DNA of 64,000 bases. Origin: Microvirga brassicacearum (GTDB taxonomy: Bacteria; Pseudomonadota; Alphaproteobacteria; Rhizobiales; Beijerinckiaceae). A program made the translations under genes and the position numbers. The notes beneath the pieces are model-generated. The model was given only the letters and a program-made list of their open reading frames with translations, was not told where the DNA came from and did not search any database. The stretch covers positions 261,237 to 325,236 of the forward strand of contig NZ_VCMV01000013.1 of assembly GCF_008757455.1 (NCBI RefSeq), written 5' to 3'. Positions 16,422-26,088 of the stretch are shown piece after piece; position 1 is the stretch's first letter, and every line of letters begins with the position of its first letter.

Positions 16422-18661
16422 GCTGGGCAGTGCGGCTGCTCGGTAAGCAGTCCACGCTTCGCGCGCTCACTCGGGCGCAGAGCATCGCGCTGATACTTGG
16501 GTTGAGTCTCGTCCTGCTGTGCGCGGCCCTGCGCATCGCAGATCCATACGACCTGAGACTCGTGCGTGAGCTGGCTTTTGATGCGTTCCAGCGCGCTCTT
16601 CCTCGGCCCTACCGGGCTGTTCCCGTCCGCGTCATCGACATTGATGAGGCGTCTCTTGCGAAGATCGGCCAGTGGCCTTGGCCACGCAATACGCTCTCCC
16701 GCTTGGTCGACCGGCTGGGCGAACTCGGTGCGTCCGCGATCGGCTTCGACATCGTGTTTCCGGAACCCGACCGGCTGTCGCCTTCGCTGCTGGTGAAGCA
16801 GCCGGATCTGCAGGTAGCCTTCGGCGCAACCGGTCCTCGAGACATCGCCTCGCGCGTTCCGGACTACGACCGGTCTTTTGCAGAATCGATACAAGGCAAG
16901 CCGGTTGTTCTTGGTTTCGCGGCCATTCCCGGAGCAGACGGCCGCCGGCCCCCTTTGAAGGCAGGATTGGCCTTTACAGGAAAGGATCCGCGGGCCGCGC
17001 TTCCCTCATTTGCAGCCGCGACCCTTAACCTGCCGGAATTCGATCGCGCGGCGAAAGGCGTCGGCGCGATCACCGTAAGCCCACTCGATACTCACGGGAT
17101 AGTCCGTCAGATCCCGCTGCTCTGGAATGGCGGCGAACGTATCTATCCGAGTCTTGTCATCGAACTTCTTCGTGTGATGCAGACGGAATCGACCCTGCTC
17201 GTCCACAGCAGGGACGCGGCGCCATTCGCGGTCACGGGCATCAGAATCGGACAGTTCGATGTGCCGACAACCTCCTCGGGCGAATTGCGGATCAGGTTTG
17301 GTCACGAGGTAGCCGCGAGGGTCATTTCAGCGGCGAGATTGTTGTCGGGTGATGAAACGTCCGACCTGCAAGAAATGATCGCAGGTCATGTGGTGTTGAT
17401 CGGAACTTCGGCAACCGGGCTTTATGATCATCGGGTCACACCGCTCGGCGAGACGGTTCCGGGTGTCCTTGTCCACGCGCAGGCGCTCGAGCAGATCCTC
17501 AGCGGCGATCATCTGGTGCGTCCTGATTGGGCAGATCCTCTTGAATGGGCATGGTTGCTGTTGCTCGCGGGCCTGACGACACTCGTCGCTGTTTTGTGCG
17601 CGCCGATCACCGCGCTCGCCTATGGCGGAGCGATGGCCGCGGTGACTTATCTCGGAGCGTGGATCGCGTTCAGCCAGGGCGGCGTTCTGCTCGACCCGAC
17701 ATTTTCTTGCGCAGCTGGTCTTCTTCTCTATGTGGCGATGATCTCGTTCCGCTACTTCGTCTCGGATCGCGACAGGCGGTTCGTACGCCGGGCATTTTCC
17801 CGATATATCGCGCAATCGTATCTCGACGAGATAGAAAAAAATCCCGCGAGCCTCAGGCTCGGAGGAGACGAGCGCCAGATGACGATTCTTTTCGTCGATA
17901 TCCGAAGCTTCACAACCCTTAGCGAGAAGCTGTCTCCGACCGAAGTCGTAGAGTTCCTAAATGTCTTGTTCGGACGGCTGAGCGCGGACATTCTCACCGA
18001 GGGTGGGACGATCGACAAGTATATCGGCGATTCGATCATGGCGTTTTGGAACGCGCCAATCATCGTCTCCGACCATGCTTCCCGCGCGTGTCGGGCGGCG
18101 TTGCGGATGCGCAGCACGCTTCGAGAGCTCAATGAGAGCGACGCATTTCGCTTTCGGAGTCGATCAGACTTCCTTCCGGACGTTGCCATCGGCATAGGAA
18201 TCAATATCGGACAAGCGCTCGTAGGCAATATGGGCTCGGAAAGCCGGTTCAATTACTCGGTGGTCGGGGATACGGTGAACGTGGCTTCCCGCATCGAGGG
18301 ACAGGCGAAGTCGCTGGCAGTCGACGCCGTTGTAGCTGAGAGCGTCACTCTAGCGGCGCGCGAATGCGCCTATCTCGAAGCGGGCGCTCTCGACTTGCGC
18401 GGCAAGCAAGAAAAGGAACGGTTGTTCGTTCTGGTCGGGGATGCAGAAACAGCGTGCAGTCCGGAATTCATCGCCTTGAGGGATTGCCACTCCGAGCTCA
18501 TCGCAAACATGAATAATCCTGCCATTGCCCGAGCACGCTATGCGGAGTGCCTTAGGTTGGCCGAGCAATACTTTCCGATGGTTCGTGCTTTTTACGCCCG
18601 GCTGGCCGAACGGATCAAACCCGAACCGGCCGAATTGCAACATGCGAAGCGATTGCCGTGA
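16418..18661 (+). CDS. CHASE2-domain class III adenylate/guanylate cyclase
   Basis: 747 residues. An N-terminal transmembrane helix (about 21-40) is followed by an extracytoplasmic CHASE2 sensor domain (about 45-365), three predicted membrane helices (about 376-448) and a class III cyclase domain (about 485-650). The catalytic set looks complete: metal Asp494 and Asp538, Lys534 in the DKYIGD motif, and the transition-state Asn621 and Arg625 in GDTVNVASRIEG. It should make cAMP in response to a periplasmic signal, possibly relayed by the co-translated FecR protein. The start overlaps the FecR stop (ATGA). The C-terminal 90 residues are alpha-helical in character and unassigned. Confidence 0.93.
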   Translation: MSWAVRLLGKQSTLRALTRAQSIALILGLSLVLLCAALRIADPYDLRLVRELAFDAFQRALPRPYRAVPVRVIDIDEASLAKIGQWPWPRNTLSRLVDRLGELGASAIGFDIVFPEPDRLSPSLLVKQPDLQVAFGATGPRDIASRVPDYDRSFAESIQGKPVVLGFAAIPGADGRRPPLKAGLAFTGKDPRAALPSFAAATLNLPEFDRAAKGVGAITVSPLDTHGIVRQIPLLWNGGERIYPSLVIELLRVMQTESTLLVHSRDAAPFAVTGIRIGQFDVPTTSSGELRIRFGHEVAARVISAARLLSGDETSDLQEMIAGHVVLIGTSATGLYDHRVTPLGETVPGVLVHAQALEQILSGDHLVRPDWADPLEWAWLLLLAGLTTLVAVLCAPITALAYGGAMAAVTYLGAWIAFSQGGVLLDPTFSCAAGLLLYVAMISFRYFVSDRDRRFVRRAFSRYIAQSYLDEIEKNPASLRLGGDERQMTILFVDIRSFTTLSEKLSPTEVVEFLNVLFGRLSADILTEGGTIDKYIGDSIMAFWNAPIIVSDHASRACRAALRMRSTLRELNESDAFRFRSRSDFLPDVAIGIGINIGQALVGNMGSESRFNYSVVGDTVNVASRIEGQAKSLAVDAVVAESVTLAARECAYLEAGALDLRGKQEKERLFVLVGDAETACSPEFIALRDCHSELIANMNNPAIARARYAECLRLAEQYFPMVRAFYARLAERIKPEPAELQHAKRLP

Positions 18662-18711
18662 CAGCAGTCATACGCAAGGACCCCACAGATCCTTAGTCAA
18701 TCGATCTGATC

Positions 18712-18736
18712 AAAAAACTCCGACGTATTCCGTCGG
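18712..18736 (-). terminator. Intrinsic terminator of the MalFGK-type operon
   Basis: On the minus strand, a stem CCGACG / CGTCGG with a 5-base loop is followed by AG and then a run of six T. It lies 14 bases beyond the stop of the last permease gene of the leftward operon, in the gap between that operon and the convergent cyclase gene. Stem, short loop and T-run together make a good rho-independent terminator. Confidence 0.75.
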
Positions 18737-18750
18737 GATCGATCCGCCAG

Positions 18751-19650
18751 CTATTCCTTCACCGCACCCGTCATCGACGACACGTAGTAGTCAACGAAGA
18801 ACGAGTAGAGCAGCACGACCGGCAGCGAGCCCAGGAGAGCACCCGCCATCAACGCTCCCCATTCGTAAACGTCGCCGCGCACCAACTCCGTCAGCACGCC
18901 GACGGGAACAGTCTTGTTCTCAGACGACTGGATGAAGGTGAGAGCATAGATGAACTCGTTCCAGGAAAGGGTGAAGGCGAAGATGCCAGCCGAGATGAGG
19001 CCGGGGATCGATAGCGGAAGCATGATCCGGGTGAGGATCTGCCATCTGGATGCCCCGTCGACGAGCGCGCATTCCTCCAACTCGTATGGGATTGACCGGA
19101 AATACCCCATTAGCAACCAAGTGCAGAATGGGATGAGGAACGTCGGATAGGTGAATATCAGCGCCAGCTTGGTGTCGTAGATCCCGAACTTGAAAATCAA
19201 CACCGCGAGCGGGATGAAGAGGATCGAAGGAGGAACCAGATAGGCGAGGAAGATCGCCAGCCCGGTCCAGCGCGAACCGGCGAACCGAACGCGCTCGATG
19301 GCGTAGGCTGCAAGAATGGATGCCACAAGCGAGATGATCGTCGACCCTATGGACACCAGCATCGTGTTGAGTAGCCAACTTGGGTACGAGGTCTCAAACA
19401 GAAGGTATCGAATGTGCTGGAGCGTCGGACTGTCGGGCCAAAGCGGATTGAAGTCACTGAAGTTGGTGAGTTCGTGATTGGGTTTCAGCGCTGTAATCGT
19501 CATCCAGTAGAATGGGAACAGGAGAACGAACACAAAGACCAAGAGAGGCAGATAAATGGTCACAAGTCGGCGTGGCGCCTGATTCAGATAGCTCATGCCG
19601 ACACTCTCGTCGGCGACCGTGTGACCCAGTGGCTTGACTGTGGAGGTCAT
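18751..19650 (-). CDS. Carbohydrate ABC transporter permease, MalG type
   Basis: 299 residues with about six transmembrane helices. The EAA loop is ELEECALVDGASRWQILTRI, typical of MalG/UgpE permeases. An ATGA overlap with the preceding permease gene at 19647-19650 fixes the start; longer in-frame extensions lie inside that gene. It pairs with the MalF-type permease and the MsmX/UgpC-type ATPase of the same operon to import a sugar or polyol. It is the last gene before an intrinsic terminator. Confidence 0.95.
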   Translation of the reverse strand: MTSTVKPLGHTVADESVGMSYLNQAPRRLVTIYLPLLVFVFVLLFPFYWMTITALKPNHELTNFSDFNPLWPDSPTLQHIRYLLFETSYPSWLLNTMLVSIGSTIISLVASILAAYAIERVRFAGSRWTGLAIFLAYLVPPSILFIPLAVLIFKFGIYDTKLALIFTYPTFLIPFCTWLLMGYFRSIPYELEECALVDGASRWQILTRIMLPLSIPGLISAGIFAFTLSWNEFIYALTFIQSSENKTVPVGVLTELVRGDVYEWGALMAGALLGSLPVVLLYSFFVDYYVSSMTGAVKE

Positions 19651-20594
19651 TCGTCCGTCCCTCCCTGTTGCCAGCGGCGGCGCTGCAACCCGAAATAGCT
19701 GAACAGAATTGCGGCCAGCAGGAACGGCACCATGGCGATCGCGATCGCGGCGCCTTCCGCAAGCTGCCCGCCCGGAATGGCTCGCTGAAAGCTCAGGGTT
19801 GCCATGAGATGGGTGGCATTCAGCGGCCCACCCCGGGTCAGCACATAGATGAGTTGGAAATCCGTGAAGGTGAACAACACCGAAAACGTCATGACTACCG
19901 CGATCAGCGGCGACAGCATGGGAAGCGTGATGAAACGGAAGCGCTGCCACGAAGTCGCGCCGTCGAGAGTGGCCGCTTCGTGCAGCGAAGGCGAGATCGT
20001 CTGCAGGCCTGCCAGCAATGTGATGGCCACGAAGGGAATGCCTCGCCACACATTGGTGAGAATCACCGTGATGCGAGCGTTGGTCGTGTCCCCCAGGAAG
20101 TTGATGGGCGTCTGGATCACGCCGAGCTTTATGAGCGTCCAGGAGATGATCGAGAACTGCGCGTCGTAGATCCACCAGAACGCGATGGCGGAGAGCACCG
20201 TCGGCACTACCCACGGCAGAAGCACGATCGCCCGAATGAAGGCTTTGAACGGCAAGTGCTCGTTGAGAAGAAGCGCGAGCCACAGGCCAAGGGCGAATTT
20301 GAGCACCGATGCGGCGACGGTGTAGAGGATGGTGTTGAACACGGAGAGCCAGAACAGGCTGTCATCCCAAAGCGATTGATAATTCTCCAAGCCCACAAAC
20401 ACGCCTGTGCGGCCGATCCTGGTGTCGGTAAATCCGAGCCAGACCCCGAGGCCGAGCGGATAGGTGAGAAAGGCAAGGAGAAAGATGGCTGCCGGCAGCA
20501 TGAAGAGCAGGCCGATCATGCCCTTGCTTTGCATCAACGATGGTGATGGCTGGGCAGAAAGCGCATCCGCACGAGCGAGGGTTGTTTCGGTCAT
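19647..20594 (-). CDS. Carbohydrate ABC transporter permease, MalF type
   Basis: 315 residues with about six membrane helices. The EAA loop LHEAATLDGATSWQRFRFI is characteristic of MalF/UgpA proteins. The ATG at 20594 is preceded by GGAGGAGG on the minus strand, a strong ribosome site. It follows the binding-protein gene after 58 bases containing a hairpin, and overlaps the MalG-type gene by ATGA. Confidence 0.95.
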   Translation of the reverse strand: MTETTLARADALSAQPSPSLMQSKGMIGLLFMLPAAIFLLAFLTYPLGLGVWLGFTDTRIGRTGVFVGLENYQSLWDDSLFWLSVFNTILYTVAASVLKFALGLWLALLLNEHLPFKAFIRAIVLLPWVVPTVLSAIAFWWIYDAQFSIISWTLIKLGVIQTPINFLGDTTNARITVILTNVWRGIPFVAITLLAGLQTISPSLHEAATLDGATSWQRFRFITLPMLSPLIAVVMTFSVLFTFTDFQLIYVLTRGGPLNATHLMATLSFQRAIPGGQLAEGAAIAIAMVPFLLAAILFSYFGLQRRRWQQGGTDE

Positions 20595-20622
20595 GGGAGC
20601 CTCCTCCTTTGGGCGAGATTCA

Positions 20623-20644
20623 GGGCGGCGCTCGCGTGCCGCCC
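20623..20644 (-). other. Intercistronic hairpin after the sugar-binding-protein gene
   Basis: A perfect 7-bp GC-only inverted repeat (GGGCGGC / GCCGCCC) with an 8-base loop lies just past the binding-protein stop and before the MalF-type permease. There is no T-run. It matches the position of hairpins after the other binding-protein genes here, and likely protects the upstream mRNA or reduces downstream transcription. Confidence 0.55.
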
Positions 20645-20652
20645 CGAATGGC

Positions 20653-21963
20653 TCAGACGCGGTAGTAACGGTTCGCCCTTTGCTCCGCGCGCTTTGCGGC
20701 TTCCTCAGGCGTGCGCTGTCCGGAGGCCGCTTCCGCCACCATGTCGACCATCACGTAATCGGCCATCGTTGCCGCCGAGGCATAGCCGAGCGGTCCGGCA
20801 TAGCCGTTCGGTCGAAGTGTGGAAGATGCACGTTTGTAGGGCTCGTTCACCGGATCCGCGGACCAGATAGGATTGTCGATCATCCCCTTCAATGGCGGGC
20901 AGCAATAGGCACTCGAGCCGGAAATCCAGGCGTCCATCTGCGGCTTGTCGAGCATGAACTGCAGATAAGCTCGAGCTGCATTCGGGAACTTGGAATAGCG
21001 GAAGATGACGGCCGAGGTCGTCTGGTGCAATTCCACGGGCTGGCCGACCGGCCCCGTCGGCAAGACGGTCGAGCGGATATCCTTCGCGATGTCGGCCATC
21101 TTCGGGTCGTTCTTGGCCGAGTAATAGAGGGATACCCCATTCGCCGTGACCGAGATGTCGCCAGACAGGAACACGCGGTTGTTGTTGATGTCGAGCCAGC
21201 TCTCGGTGCCCGGAATAAAGGTCTGGTAGAGCTCGCGCGCATATTGGAGTGCCTTGATCGTCTCAGGAGAATTGATGACGACCTTGCCGCTCTCGTCCAC
21301 CATTTTCCCGCCATGGCTCCAGACGATCCAATGCGCGAAGTTGTTGCCGTCGCCCACGGCCTTGCCCATCGCGAAGCCCGCGGGCTTGCTCTTGGCTTTG
21401 AGCACCTTGCACATCTCCAGGAACTCGTCCGTCTTCTCTGGGAATTTTGAGAAGCCAGCTTGCTGGAGCAGGCTCTCGCGATAGAGGATGCCGTTGCCGA
21501 TCGCCGCGAGCGGCAGGGCGATGAACTTGTCGTCTTTCTTGGCATAACCCTCAAGGCCCGGATAATACCCGCCGTAGCGGCTGGCGAAGCTCGTCGCGAT
21601 GTCGGTCACGTCGAGAAGCTTGTCGGGATACTGGAACGGATCGTCGAACCAGACCAGCATGACATCCGGCCCGGCGCCCACATTCGCCGCCACGGCCGCT
21701 TTGGGGCGGATGTCCTCCCAGCTTTCCTTGTCGACACGCACTTCGACACCGGTCGCCTCGGTGAATTTCTTGGTGTTGGCGAGCCAGGAATCCTCATCCC
21801 CCTTCACGAAGGGAGTCCAGCGCAGCACGCGCAGGGTAGCGCCGGCTTCTGGTTTGTAGCTTGGTGCCGCAGCCTGTGCGAGAGCCGGCGAAGCTCCAAG
21901 AAGCTGAGCTCCGGCGGCAATGCCGGCAGTCCCGATCAGCAGATCACGTCTAGACAGGGTCAT
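20653..21963 (-). CDS. Carbohydrate ABC transporter substrate-binding protein (SBP family 1)
   Basis: 436 residues from the ATG at 21963. The N-terminus TLSRRDLLIGTAG is a twin-arginine-like signal followed by a hydrophobic core ending at ALA-QA near residue 30. The mature protein has the family 1 pattern: LRVLRWTPF, DVMLVWFDDP and IALPLAAIGNGILYRE. It delivers a sugar or polyol to the MalFG-type permeases. A 72-base gap separates it from the upstream ATPase gene. A longer frame upstream has no signal-like sequence, so the ATG before the twin arginines was chosen. Confidence 0.93.
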   Translation of the reverse strand: MTLSRRDLLIGTAGIAAGAQLLGASPALAQAAAPSYKPEAGATLRVLRWTPFVKGDEDSWLANTKKFTEATGVEVRVDKESWEDIRPKAAVAANVGAGPDVMLVWFDDPFQYPDKLLDVTDIATSFASRYGGYYPGLEGYAKKDDKFIALPLAAIGNGILYRESLLQQAGFSKFPEKTDEFLEMCKVLKAKSKPAGFAMGKAVGDGNNFAHWIVWSHGGKMVDESGKVVINSPETIKALQYARELYQTFIPGTESWLDINNNRVFLSGDISVTANGVSLYYSAKNDPKMADIAKDIRSTVLPTGPVGQPVELHQTTSAVIFRYSKFPNAARAYLQFMLDKPQMDAWISGSSAYCCPPLKGMIDNPIWSADPVNEPYKRASSTLRPNGYAGPLGYASAATMADYVMVDMVAEAASGQRTPEEAAKRAEQRANRYYRV

Positions 21964-22035
21964 CGTCGATTCCTCCGCAAACCCGGGATCTATGAAGAGC
22001 GGCGCAGTCATCCCGGTTGGACCGCGCGCTTGAGC

Positions 22036-23091
22036 TCAATTCAACCGGTGCCCAGTCTCCTTGTCGAAGAGGTGCACGAGGGCGGGGTCGGGGATTACGT
22101 GGATCGTCTCTCCCGGCCGTGCGGTGATGCGCTCGCGAAATACGCAGATGATTTCCCGCCCGCCAGCCTTTGCCACCACTTGGGTTTCGGAACCGGTGGG
22201 TTCAGTGACGATCACCTCGATAGGCAGCCCACCTTCTCCGGTCAGCTTGAAATGCTCCGGTCGGATCCCGTAATAGGCCGGTCGTCCGACCGCGGCAGCC
22301 GGCGCGTCGCCGATCGGTAGCAGCAGGTCGCCCACCGCGAAGCCGCCTGCCTCAATGCGTCCCTCCAGTATGTTCATCGCGGGGGAACCGATGAAGCCCG
22401 CCACGAATAGGTTGATCGGCCGGTCGTAGAGCTCGAGCGGCGCGCCTATCTGCTCGACGATGCCGTCATGCATGACCACGATCTTGTCCGCCATGGTCAT
22501 GGCCTCGATCTGATCGTGGGTGACATACACGGTCGTGGTCGCAAGGCGCTGGTGCAGAGCCTTGATTTCGCCCCGCATGGAGACGCGCAACTTGGCGTCA
22601 AGGTTGGAAAGCGGCTCGTCGAACAGGAAGACTTGCGGGTCGCGCACGATGGCGCGGCCCATGGCAACCCGCTGGCGTTGGCCGCCGGAGAGCTGGCGTG
22701 GGTAGCGCGCGAGAAGCGGGGTCAGGCCGAGAATCTCGGCGGCGCGGTTGACCTTGGTTGAAATTTCGCTCTTGGGAGCGTTCTTCAGCTTGAGCGAGAA
22801 GGCCATGTTGTCGGCCACCGTCATGTGCGGATAAAGCGCGTAGTTTTGGAACACCATCGCGATATCGCGCTCTTTGGGCGGCAGGTTGTTGACTACCCGG
22901 GGGCCGATACGGATCTCGCCGCCGGTGATGTTCTCAAGCCCGGCCACCATTCGCAGCAGGGTTGACTTGCCGCAGCCCGAGGGACCGACCAGAATGACGA
23001 ACTCGCCATCCTCGATATCGACCGACACTCCGTGGATGACCTGCGTCGCCCCATAAGCCTTCGTCACGTCCCGGATTTCAACGGATGCCAT
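22036..23091 (-). CDS. Carbohydrate ABC transporter ATP-binding protein, UgpC/MsmX type
   Basis: 351 residues. Walker A GPSGCGKS is at about 37-44, with [10 protein letters not shown], signature [21 protein letters not shown] and the switch His in VTHDQ, followed by a C-terminal TOBE/MalK-like regulatory domain (GIRPEHF segment). The ATG at 23091 begins the conserved [11 protein letters not shown]; the frame continues upstream without conservation. It is the first gene of the leftward sugar importer operon. ATPases of this type are often shared by several importers. Confidence 0.95.
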   Translation of the reverse strand: MASVEIRDVTKAYGATQVIHGVSVDIEDGEFVILVGPSGCGKSTLLRMVAGLENITGGEIRIGPRVVNNLPPKERDIAMVFQNYALYPHMTVADNMAFSLKLKNAPKSEISTKVNRAAEILGLTPLLARYPRQLSGGQRQRVAMGRAIVRDPQVFLFDEPLSNLDAKLRVSMRGEIKALHQRLATTTVYVTHDQIEAMTMADKIVVMHDGIVEQIGAPLELYDRPINLFVAGFIGSPAMNILEGRIEAGGFAVGDLLLPIGDAPAAAVGRPAYYGIRPEHFKLTGEGGLPIEVIVTEPTGSETQVVAKAGGREIICVFRERITARPGETIHVIPDPALVHLFDKETGHRLN

Positions 23092-23492
23092 GAGACACCG
23101 GATCTGCGAAAATGTGACTGATAGGCTCAAGGGAAATCCCGGTCCCTCGTGATCCTTCCGGACCGGTCGGCGAACGGCACGTGGCTTCCATCGGACGGCA
23201 TTGCGGCATGCGCTTCCTCCAACCCCCGTTTGTTCAATCGCTCGTCTGATGCGAGCTTGGCGCGGTGACCGCACGACATTATTCTAGAAGTATCGGGCCA
23301 AGATCAAGCGTTCAGGGCAGAGGCATGCCGCAAATGATCTCGGCCCCTGGTGACGAAATCAAAGCCTGCACCGCGCCCAACCGAGTCAGCAAGCAAAGTT
23401 TGACGTCTTTATACTTTCGTCGATATTGGCGCATGTCGTTGCCAAGGCAAAAGCCAACGGTCAGAGTACGCCGAACGCAGGGGAATCGCGTG
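23092..23492. other. 401-base divergent intergenic region
   Basis: No gene is supported here. The region separates the leftward MalFGK-type operon from the rightward DenD-like operon and must contain both promoters. A sigma-70-like candidate for the rightward operon is described separately. A short palindrome, TTCTAGAA, at 23282-23289 could be part of a regulator site, but is too short to assign. Confidence 0.6.
23400..23427 (+). promoter_or_regulatory. Candidate promoter of the DenD-like operon
   Basis: TTGACG at 23400-23405 (5 of 6 to the -35 consensus) and GATATT at 23422-23427 (4 of 6 to the -10 consensus) are separated by 16 bases. The predicted start would leave a leader of about 60 bases before the ATG at 23493. 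Prediction by eye only. Confidence 0.4.
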
Positions 23493-24476
23493 ATGAAAAT
23501 CCTGATACTCGGAGCAGCAGGCATGGTCGGCCGCAAGCTCATCCAACGGTTGGTCGAAGCGGGAAATCTTGGAGGACGCGAAATTTCGCGCGCGATCCTG
23601 CACGACATCGCCCAACCACTGGCACCGCAACTTTCCCCGTTCGCCGTCGAAACGTTGGCCTCGGATTTTTCTGCCGGCGGGGAGGCCGAGAAGCTTGTTG
23701 CGAGCCGTCCCGACGTGATCTTTCACCTTGCGGCGGTGGTTTCCGGCGAGGCCGAGGCAGATTTCGACAAGGGAAGTCGCATCAATCTCGACGGCACTCG
23801 TCGCCTCTTCGACGCTATTCGCGCCGTTGGCGACGGCTATCGACCGCGCCTCGTCTTCACGTCCTCCATCGCGGTCTTCGGAGCGCCCTTTCCGGAGGCG
23901 ATTGGCGACGAATTTTTCCTGACCCCGCTCACCAGTTACGGCACGCAAAAAGCGATCGGCGAATTGCTTCTGGCGGACTACACGCGCCGGGGGTTTTTTG
24001 ACGGGATCGGCATCAGGCTCCCCACCATCTGCGTGCGCCCGGGCAAACCCAACATGGCTGCCTCCGGCTTCTTCTCCAGCATCATTCGCGAGCCGCTGAG
24101 TGGGGAGGAAGCCGTGTTGCCGGTTCCGGACGACGTGCGGCACACTCACGCGTCCCCTCGTTCCGCAGTGGATTTCCTCATCCATGCCGCGACCCTCGAC
24201 GGTGCGAAGCTCGACGCCCGGCGCAACCTCACCATGCCGGGGGTGTCGGTCACGGTCGCCGAGCAGATCGACGCGCTGCGCCGCATCGCGGGGGATCGAG
24301 TCGTCGCGCGTATCCGACGTGAGCCTGACTCCACGATCATGAAGATCGTGGAGGGTTGGCCCCGACGGTTCGATTCCCGTCGTGCCAAAAGCCTCGGTTT
24401 CCAGGCGGAGGAGAATTTCGACGACGTCATCCGCATTCATATCGAGGACGAGCTCGGCGGCGCGTTTGCCGCCTGA
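23493..24476 (+). CDS. denD: NAD-dependent epimerase/dehydratase, D-erythronate dehydrogenase (DenD)-like
   Basis: 327 residues of the extended short-chain dehydrogenase fold. The glycine motif GAAGMVG is at about residues 7-13, FTSSIAVFG carries the active-site Ser, and YGTQKAIGE carries the Tyr-x-x-x-Lys pair. The pattern through GIRLPTICVRPG and the HTHASPRSAVDF segment matches the DenD group, which oxidises D-erythronate at C2. The start at 23493 places the nucleotide-binding strand at residue 2; an upstream in-frame extension is non-conserved. The partner genes of the canonical tetronate pathway (OtnK, OtnC, OtnI) are not in the window, so the substrate may differ. Confidence 0.85.
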   Translation: MKILILGAAGMVGRKLIQRLVEAGNLGGREISRAILHDIAQPLAPQLSPFAVETLASDFSAGGEAEKLVASRPDVIFHLAAVVSGEAEADFDKGSRINLDGTRRLFDAIRAVGDGYRPRLVFTSSIAVFGAPFPEAIGDEFFLTPLTSYGTQKAIGELLLADYTRRGFFDGIGIRLPTICVRPGKPNMAASGFFSSIIREPLSGEEAVLPVPDDVRHTHASPRSAVDFLIHAATLDGAKLDARRNLTMPGVSVTVAEQIDALRRIAGDRVVARIRREPDSTIMKIVEGWPRRFDSRRAKSLGFQAEENFDDVIRIHIEDELGGAFAA

Positions 24477-24500
24477 TTTGAACCCCGGAAAGGAACTGGC

Positions 24501-25253
24501 ATGAGCAACAACAAGCGATTTGAAGGACGGCGAGCCGTCGTCACGGGAGGCGCCTCCGGCATCGGACTAGGTGTCAGCGCTCGACTTGCAGCAGAGGGCG
24601 CGCGAGTTGTCATCTGGGACATGAATGAGGACGCGCTCGCCGCGGCACGGCAGAGGATCGGGCCGAATCTTGTGGCCGCCCGCCTTGACATTACGGACCC
24701 TGAAGCCGTTAACCGGGCGTGCAAGGATGCCATTTCGGCTTTGGGCGGCAATATCGATGTCCTTGTTGCGAGCGCCGGCATTACCGGCCCGAACACTACC
24801 GCCTGGGAATACCCGGTTGACGCGTGGCGCCAAGTCATCGACGTCAATCTCAACGGTCTGTTCTATTGCAACCGCGCGATCGTCCCCTCGATGCTGGCGG
24901 GCGGCTATGGGCGGATCGTCAATGTGGCGTCAGTGGCTGGCAAGGAAGGCAATCCAAATGCGTCAGCCTACAGCGCCTCGAAGGCTGCGGTGATCGGCCT
25001 CACGAAGTCGCTCGGCAAGGAATTGGCCGCAAAGGGCATCACCGTCAATTGCGTGACGCCGGCCGCGGTGCGCACGCCGATTTTTGATCAGATGAGCCAG
25101 GCCCATATCGATTTCATGCTGTCGAAAATCCCGATGGGACGCTTTGGGACGATCGACGAAGTGACGTCTCTCATCTGTTGGCTCGCCAGCGACGAATGTT
25201 CGTTCACGACGGGCGGCGTGTTCGATATTTCGGGTGGCCGGGCAACCTATTGA
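24501..25253 (+). CDS. SDR-family NAD(P)-dependent oxidoreductase
   Basis: 250 residues, classical short-chain dehydrogenase. The cofactor motif TGGASGIG is at about residues 15-22, with the ASAG motif, the catalytic Ser in NVASVAG and the YSASK motif. The Asp in VIWDMN after beta-2 favours NAD(H). The overall pattern resembles gluconate 5-dehydrogenase and 2-keto-3-deoxy-L-fuconate dehydrogenase enzymes. It starts 24 bases after the DenD-like gene and is followed 48 bases later by another SDR, so all three should act on successive sugar-acid hydroxyls. Confidence 0.92.
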   Translation: MSNNKRFEGRRAVVTGGASGIGLGVSARLAAEGARVVIWDMNEDALAAARQRIGPNLVAARLDITDPEAVNRACKDAISALGGNIDVLVASAGITGPNTTAWEYPVDAWRQVIDVNLNGLFYCNRAIVPSMLAGGYGRIVNVASVAGKEGNPNASAYSASKAAVIGLTKSLGKELAAKGITVNCVTPAAVRTPIFDQMSQAHIDFMLSKIPMGRFGTIDEVTSLICWLASDECSFTTGGVFDISGGRATY

Positions 25254-25301
25254 TCACCGCAGGACGCGCTGAAAACGACAACGGTTTGAACGGGGAGAGA
25301 T

Positions 25302-26060
25302 ATGGTGCAACAATCCAGGATTGCCGTCATCACAGGGGCGGGGTCCGGCGTCGGCAAAGCGATTTCCAGAGCTCTTGTACAAGCGGGGTTTACGGTCGTT
25401 CTGGCAGGGCGTCGGAAGGATGCACTCGAAGCGGTGGAGCGCGAGATAGCGACGCCGGGGGGCTCGACCCTTTCCGTTCCGACCGACATCACCGATGTTT
25501 CATCCGTGGCTGCACTCTTCTCCAAGGCGAAGGAAGCTTTTGGCAGGCTTGACCTTCTGGTGAACAATGCCGGCACCAATATTCCGCCGGTGCCGCTCGA
25601 GGACATCACCTGGGATCAATGGCGAACGGTGGTCGACACTAATCTGACCGGCGCCTTTCTTTGCACCCAGGAAGCATTTCGATGGATGAAAACTCAGGAT
25701 CCACGTGGCGGGCGGATCATCAACAATGGGTCGGTCTCGGCCTACACGCCCCGCCCGAATTCGGCTCCCTACACCGCCACGAAGCATGCCATCTCGGGAT
25801 TGACCAAATCCACCGCGTTGGATGGCAGAGCCTACGATATTGCCTGCGGCCAGATCGACATCGGCAACGCCGCGACCGACATGACCTCCAAAATGGCGAC
25901 CGGTGTGTTGCAGGCTGACGGATCGATCGCCACAGAACCGACGATTGATCCCAAGCACGTGGCGGACGCCGTGGTGTACATGGCCGGGCTGCCTCTCTCG
26001 GCGAACGTTCAGAATATTACCGTCATGGCAACCAGAATGCCTTTCATTGGACGGGGTTGA
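25302..26060 (+). CDS. SDR-family oxidoreductase
   Basis: 252 residues. The cofactor motif [24 protein letters not shown] with the catalytic Ser, and YTATK are all visible. The [11 protein letters not shown] segment after beta-2 has Arg residues, suggesting NADP(H) rather than NAD(H), in contrast to the preceding SDR. It is third in the rightward operon after the DenD-like gene and the other SDR. Its stop lies 28 bases from the convergent Gfo/Idh/MocA gene end. Confidence 0.92.
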   Translation: MVQQSRIAVITGAGSGVGKAISRALVQAGFTVVLAGRRKDALEAVEREIATPGGSTLSVPTDITDVSSVAALFSKAKEAFGRLDLLVNNAGTNIPPVPLEDITWDQWRTVVDTNLTGAFLCTQEAFRWMKTQDPRGGRIINNGSVSAYTPRPNSAPYTATKHAISGLTKSTALDGRAYDIACGQIDIGNAATDMTSKMATGVLQADGSIATEPTIDPKHVADAVVYMAGLPLSANVQNITVMATRMPFIGRG

Positions 26061-26088
26061 TCCGGCGATATGACAATCGGGTTCTGTT

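Noticed and set aside
19668-20546. Plus-strand open frame of 292 codons inside the MalF-type permease
   Set aside because: Mirror of the real gene, rich in Gln/Arg/Glu, no motif.
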